Source: Bacillota bacterium
GTDB lineage: Bacteria; Bacillota_A; Clostridia; Acetivibrionales; DUMB01
Assembly (NCBI GenBank): GCA_023621975.1
Contig: JAMOAC010000177.1
Location: 1 to 9,502, forward strand
Direction of reading: 5' to 3'
Length of the DNA stretch: 9,502 bases
Below, one piece after another: positions 6,291 to 9,502 of this stretch; the stretch's first letter is position 1; each line of letters opens with the position of its first letter. The notes beneath the pieces were generated by a model. It saw only the letters and a program-made list of their open reading frames with translations, had not been told where the DNA came from and searched no databases. Both the position numbers and the translations under genes were made by a program.

Positions 6291-6311
6291 GCAAACCACA
6301 AGAACCGTCCC
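6291..6311. repeat. REP-like repeat, solo copy B
   Basis: These 21 bases are identical to 4895-4915, in the same orientation 1.4 kb away, and sequence similarity stops soon after CCTT. There is no transposase next to this copy, as expected for a dispersed non-autonomous unit. Confidence 0.75.
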
Positions 6312-6354
6312 CTTGGAATATGGAATACGGAATAAACCTTTTCAAAACATGAAT

Positions 6355-6406
6355 TATGATATATAATTTGATTAGAAACATTTGGTTATATATCATATTT
6401 TTTTTA
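6355..6406. repeat. AT-rich 12-bp inverted repeat followed by a T-run
   Basis: TATGATATATAA (6355-6366) and its exact complement (6386-6397) are separated by 19 bp, then nine T's occur within 6398-6406. It could be a weak terminator, an operator (the arms bracket a weak TTGATT/TATCAT promoter), or an old element end. The stem has almost no G or C, so termination is doubtful. Confidence 0.4.
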
Positions 6407-6608
6407 TTGAATGTATTTCTAAGAAATTGGATAGATAAGTGATTATGCTAGAGATAATATATTCACGAAAGTGTATTATGAATTTTGAATTTATTTTATT
6501 TGAGTTTATTTTGTTGTGAATTGTGATTAAGTTTATTTAATTTTGTTTTATTTTATATGATATGTGTGAGCCCGCTGTGTATGAATTATAATTTATAATA
6601 TTTATGGA

Positions 6609-6640
6609 TTAAGCTGGGGAGATGTTAAGCTGGGGAGATG
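6609..6640 (+). repeat. Exact tandem duplication of a 16-bp ribosome-site segment
   Basis: TTAAGCTGGGGAGATG occurs twice back to back (6609-6624 and 6625-6640). Each copy carries GGGGAG immediately followed by ATG. Only the second GGGGAG (6632-6637) is 6 nt before a usable start, ATG 6644. The ATG in the first copy opens a short out-of-frame reading frame that overlaps the gene start. Confidence 0.9.
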
Positions 6641-6643
6641 CTG

Positions 6644-7570
6644 ATGTTTGGAAAAAAGATACTTGTCATCGATGACACAGTGCTTATGCAGAAAATGATT
6701 TCAGACATTTTGCGGGCAGAAAATTATAATGTAATAGTAGCTGGCAGCGGCGAGGAAGGCCTTCTTAAGGTTGCTCAGGAAAAGCCCGACCTGGTGATAC
6801 TTGATATAGTGTTGCCCGGCATCGATGGATTTGAAGTATGTAAAATACTGAGAGAAAATGACAGTAATAACCTGATGCCCATTATTATGATCACATCCCA
6901 GGGGAATGAAGAGGATAAATTAAGGGGGTTGGAGCTGGGTGCAGACGATTACATAGTAAAGCCCTTTAATCCCAGGGAGCTTATAAGCAGGGTGAGAAAC
7001 ACCCTTCTGCGAATTGACAGGAACAGGCTGGCGAATCCGCTTACAGGGCTTCAGGGCAATCTTGAAATACAGGCTGAAATAACCAGGAGATTGGCGAAAA
7101 ATGAGATTTTTTCATTAATATACACAGACCTGGATTATTTTAAAGCATATAATGATGTTTACGGTTTTGCCTGTGGTGACAGCGTAATAAAGCTAACGGC
7201 GGACATAATCTCCGATAATGTCCAGTTATATGGTTCTGAAGATGATTTTTTAGGGCATATAGGCGGGGATGATTTTATTATTATAACTTCTCCGGAAAAT
7301 GTAGATGCCATATGCAAGGGGATAATATCGGATTTTGACCGCAAGATACTTATGTTATACACTAAGGAGGACAGGGAAAACGGTTATATCCTGACCCAAG
7401 ACAGGCGTGGAAATGTTAATAAGTATCCGATAATGTCCATTTCCATTGCAGTTGTTTCAAATGAGCACAGGCATTTTGAGAATCACACAAAGGTTGCGGA
7501 AGCAGCCGCACAGGTAAAAATGAAGGCAAAAGCCATACCGGGAAGCGTATATGTCAAGGACACATGGTGA
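6644..7570 (+). CDS. Response regulator with REC domain and GGDEF-like (GGDDF) output domain
   Basis: The ATG at 6644 (308 residues) fits the ribosome site better than ATG 6638, which abuts it. Residues 1-125 form a receiver domain with acidic pair Asp10-Asp11, phosphoacceptor Asp54 (VILDIVLPG), Thr84 (MITS) and Lys106 (VKPF). Residues 131-308 form a GGDEF-type domain: NPLTGLQGN (131-139), TDLDYFKAYNDVYGF (161-175) with the metal-type Asp residues, and GHIGGDDF (204-211) in place of GGDEF. The usual RxxD inhibitory site before the motif is absent. The TGLxGN/GHIGGDDF form is a recognisable subfamily in Firmicutes and other phyla. It may make cyclic di-GMP or may have become a sensor; the sequence does not decide. 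No histidine kinase is visible here. It heads a run of four genes that ends in a cell-wall amidase. Confidence 0.9.
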   Translation: MFGKKILVIDDTVLMQKMISDILRAENYNVIVAGSGEEGLLKVAQEKPDLVILDIVLPGIDGFEVCKILRENDSNNLMPIIMITSQGNEEDKLRGLELGADDYIVKPFNPRELISRVRNTLLRIDRNRLANPLTGLQGNLEIQAEITRRLAKNEIFSLIYTDLDYFKAYNDVYGFACGDSVIKLTADIISDNVQLYGSEDDFLGHIGGDDFIIITSPENVDAICKGIISDFDRKILMLYTKEDRENGYILTQDRRGNVNKYPIMSISIAVVSNEHRHFENHTKVAEAAAQVKMKAKAIPGSVYVKDTW

Positions 7571-7594
7571 CATTAAGTTATTGGGGGCATTTTT

Positions 7595-8131
7595 ATGAAA
7601 AATATCATAAAGAGCAGCTTAAAAGTTCTGGCTGATTATTTTGTTTCTCTTGTGATTTTTGTTATATTTCTTTATACGTTTTTTGTAATTACCAAAGAGA
7701 ATTATTCCAGATGGATTCCCCTTTATTCGGGAATTAATTTTGTTTTAATGACAAGCATAATGTATACGGATTTGAAGAAGCTGGCCGTAAAGGAAAAGAG
7801 GCCGCAGTACAATCTCAATCCCCACCCGTTAAAAGGACTTGTCCTGGGCATTATAGGATTTTTGCCTGTTATTGCCCTTGAGATAGTATATGCTTTTTTG
7901 AATTTTAATGATGAATTTAAAAACAGGATTGCAGAACTGGCTTTAAAGACCCTGCTCGGGCCTGTATATGTTTTCGTAAGGATTGCCGGAGGAACAACGG
8001 CAGGCTATGTTCTTGCTTCATTGGCTGTACCGGTGGTGGCAATGCTTGGATATATGGCGGGATATTACGGGTTTGAGTTTAGGAAGAATAAATTGCCGCA
8101 AAAATCTGCAAAAAATAAGACAGGTGATTAA
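7595..8131 (+). CDS. Four-helix membrane protein of unknown function
   Basis: I do not recognise a family for this 178-residue protein. Hydrophobic segments at about 11-33, 39-57, 80-103 and 137-158 predict four membrane helices, with a weaker hydrophobic stretch at 118-130. A basic loop (60-72, LKKLAVKEKRPQ) and a Lys-rich tail (163-176) suggest both are cytoplasmic. There is no signal peptide or catalytic motif. ATG 7595 follows GGGGG (7583-7587) by 7 nt, a modest ribosome site. It lies 24 bp after the response regulator and 22 bp before the next gene, so it is almost certainly co-transcribed. Confidence 0.8.
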   Translation: MKNIIKSSLKVLADYFVSLVIFVIFLYTFFVITKENYSRWIPLYSGINFVLMTSIMYTDLKKLAVKEKRPQYNLNPHPLKGLVLGIIGFLPVIALEIVYAFLNFNDEFKNRIAELALKTLLGPVYVFVRIAGGTTAGYVLASLAVPVVAMLGYMAGYYGFEFRKNKLPQKSAKNKTGD

Positions 8132-8153
8132 ATAGCGATCGGAGGTTGATTTT

Positions 8154-9005
8154 TTGACAACGGAGGAAATATTGTTCACAAGCTATAACGGGGCAGTTGA
8201 ACGTGGCTATGACAATGTGTTCAAAAGCATGAATAAGAAAAATGCTCTGAAAGGTGTGTACCCGGAAGCTGAAAAGATTGAGGAAAGTGTAAGGGAAAGC
8301 GTTAAAAAGTGGGAGGAAACACCTATTGAGTCATTAAATAACCTGACACCGGCCCAATATATTAACCAGATTAACGATTTTGACTATATGATTCAGCTTT
8401 TCAGGGAAGGGGCAAAAATATGCGACGACAGTTTGCCGGCAATTTTTCTAAATAAGCTGAAGGAATTCAGCAATGAAGCTGTTGATGCTGTCATGAAGCT
8501 TGCCGCAGACAGGGACTTACTCGAGAACAGTGTGGAGTCGGATATTCCGTTTATGGCGGTTAAAGTACTGGGAGAATGGAAAGTAGAGAGGGCAGTGGAA
8601 TGTCTTATTGGGTTACTGTTCGAAGCGGTAGGAAAAAATGAGCCTTTTGCGGACAGCATAAAGAATGCTCTCATAAGCATTGGCAAATTTTCCGTGGAAA
8701 AAATAATAAAGGCGTTGGATGATTCCGAAACCATAGGAGATGTGCAGGAATATCTTTTGACAATATTGGCTGAGGCGGGAAAGAATAACAGGTCGGATGA
8801 TGTATACAGATGTATAAAGAGTACATTCAGGAAGATGGAGAACAAAACTATTGGTGCAATATGTCTTGGAAACTATGGGGACGGCAGTGCCATACCGGCG
8901 TTGAGAGGATACATTCAGAAAAACAGGGATACTTTGGATCCGGAAACTTACTACGAGATAAAGTCCGCTATTTTTAGGCTGGGCGGTCAAATAGATGATA
9001 TATAG
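8154..9005 (+). CDS. HEAT-like helical repeat protein of unknown function
   Basis: This 283-residue, acidic, soluble protein starts at TTG 8154, fixed by the strong ribosome site GGAGGTTGAT (8141-8150). Residues 1-95 are helical with no recognised motif. From about 95 to 275 paired amphipathic helices recur: DIPFMAVKVLGEWKVERAVECLIGLL (130-155), DSIKNALISIGKFSVEKIIKAL (167-188), VQEYLLTILAEAG (197-209) and GAICLGNYGDGSAIPALRGYI (234-254), the pattern of HEAT/PBS-lyase repeats. Such repeats act as protein-binding scaffolds. No catalytic residues are apparent. Its place between a membrane protein and a cell-wall amidase suggests an adaptor role, but that is inference. Confidence 0.8.
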   Translation: MTTEEILFTSYNGAVERGYDNVFKSMNKKNALKGVYPEAEKIEESVRESVKKWEETPIESLNNLTPAQYINQINDFDYMIQLFREGAKICDDSLPAIFLNKLKEFSNEAVDAVMKLAADRDLLENSVESDIPFMAVKVLGEWKVERAVECLIGLLFEAVGKNEPFADSIKNALISIGKFSVEKIIKALDDSETIGDVQEYLLTILAEAGKNNRSDDVYRCIKSTFRKMENKTIGAICLGNYGDGSAIPALRGYIQKNRDTLDPETYYEIKSAIFRLGGQIDDI

Positions 9006-9112
9006 TTTTTCCTGATTAATTTATGCATATGGCCAACCTATGCCTGAATAATCATATAGAGAATTGATTATGGGCAAGGATGGGATATTATGATTATATT
9101 GATCAGGAAAAA
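9006..9112 (+). promoter_or_regulatory. Nested inverted repeats around the cwlD start
   Basis: TTTTTCCTGAT (9006-9016) is the exact complement of 9102-9112, inside codons 5-8 of the amidase gene. Within this span GCATA/TATGC (9025-9029/9039-9043) and ATAATCA/TGATTAT (9048-9054/9065-9071) can each form a small hairpin. Folded together they would enclose the cwlD ribosome site and start codon. AT-rich arms make chance possible. Confidence 0.3.
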
Positions 9113-9502
9113 TAACCTGGTACTTATAGGGCTGGTTTTTTTGCTTTTGGTTACTATTTACAGTCTTAATGTAGGTGCTGGCGAAACCCCCGTACCAGAT
9201 GAGGCTTCGGATACAAATGAAGTGGTTGAAGTAACAAATAACGCTACGGCACAAAAAACAGTCATACTTGATCCCGGCCACGGAGGCGAAGACCCGGGTG
9301 CTGTAAGTGATTACAGCGGCATCAAGGAAAAGGACATAAACTTAAGCATAGCCTTGAAGACCAGGGAACTGCTGGAAAAAGAAGGCTATAAAGTACTGAT
9401 GACAAGAGAAGAGGATAAGCTGGAGTATCAGCCCGGCACAACTAATATAATTCAAAAAAGAAAGCAGGACCTTTTGAGGCGTAAAAAAATGATGGATGAA
9501 GG
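9090..9502 (+). CDS. cwlD: N-acetylmuramoyl-L-alanine amidase, CwlD-like, 3' partial
   Basis: The frame runs from ATG 9090 to the window edge with no stop; 137 codons are visible. AAGGA (9076-9080) lies 9 nt upstream. An N-terminal hydrophobic helix (about 10-28) acts as a signal anchor, followed by a short acidic, Thr/Val-rich linker (32-55). The Amidase_3 catalytic domain then begins with [15 protein letters not shown] (58-72), where His64 is a zinc ligand, and GIKEKDINL (77-85), where Glu80 is the second. Then come [16 protein letters not shown] and [13 protein letters not shown], which match CwlD-type amidases closely. These zinc enzymes cut the bond between muramic acid and the stem peptide; CwlD does so during spore cortex maturation, forming muramic lactam together with PdaA. 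The rest of the domain, including the remaining ligands, is outside the window, so CwlD versus another Amidase_3 paralogue stays slightly open. Confidence 0.88.
   Translation, partial: MIILIRKNNLVLIGLVFLLLVTIYSLNVGAGETPVPDEASDTNEVVEVTNNATAQKTVILDPGHGGEDPGAVSDYSGIKEKDINLSIALKTRELLEKEGYKVLMTREEDKLEYQPGTTNIIQKRKQDLLRRKKMMDE

Larger units (their letters stand above)
6151..6643. other. 493-bp spacer between GH130 and response regulator genes
   Basis: It holds the GH130 terminator, a solo 21-bp REP-like copy (6291-6311), an AT-rich inverted repeat with a T-run (6355-6406), a long T-rich stretch (6398-6560) and a tandem duplication over the next ribosome site. Two TATAAT boxes (6587-6592 and 6594-6599) lie about 50 bp before the response regulator start, but neither has a recognisable -35. 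TTGATT (6368-6373) and TATCAT (6391-6396) at 17 bp form a weak alternative promoter. No gene is supported. Confidence 0.55.

Noticed and set aside
6166..6396. 76-codon minus-strand frame over the GH130 terminator
   Set aside because: It covers the terminator hairpin and repeat copy B, without a credible start or family resemblance.
9021..9281. 86-codon minus-strand frame at the right edge
   Set aside because: It is antisense to the CwlD-like gene, whose signal anchor and DPGHGG motif are clear on the plus strand.

Overview
The window reads as chromosomal DNA of a low-GC, Gram-positive anaerobe of the class Clostridia. The basis is AT-rich spacers, strong AGGAGG-type ribosome sites, TTG starts, sigma-A promoters, Firmicutes-type lipoproteins and a CwlD-type amidase. 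The protein set resembles cellulolytic, often thermophilic clostridia (Acetivibrio/Ruminiclostridium-like). That placement is an impression from family resemblance, not a measured match.

Region 1 (1-3578, + strand) is a flavin redox group. It holds the 3' part of a type II NADH dehydrogenase fused to a DoxX-like membrane domain, a small lipoprotein with an FMN-binding domain, and a lipoprotein form of ApbE, the enzyme that covalently attaches FMN to such domains. This combination (membrane NADH dehydrogenase, flavinylated surface lipoprotein, exported flavinylating enzyme) mirrors the core of the flavin-based extracellular electron transfer locus of Listeria (ndh2/pplA/fmnB). The lipoprotein and ApbE are separated by a 348-bp spacer with short repeats and a probable terminator.

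Region 2 (3622-5148) has a tRNA-Cys gene with its own promoter and a textbook terminator. Next comes a GC-rich inverted pair of palindromes and a complete REP-associated Y1 transposase (RAYT) on the - strand. Beyond the transposase is a second GC-rich patch carrying a 21-bp sequence that recurs exactly at 6291. This looks like a RAYT/REP mobile unit lodged between the tRNA and the next gene.

Region 3 (4967-6213) is a single-gene unit for a GH130 beta-mannoside phosphorylase. It has a clear promoter, a perfect 13-bp inverted repeat in its leader and its own terminator.

Region 4 (6151-9502) starts with a long AT-rich spacer, then a tight run of + strand genes: a REC-GGDDF response regulator, a four-helix membrane protein of unknown function, a HEAT-like helical repeat protein, and the 5' part of a CwlD-like N-acetylmuramoyl-L-alanine amidase running off the window. 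Spacing of 24, 22 and 84 bp suggests one transcript, possibly linking a signalling protein to cell-wall or spore-cortex remodelling.
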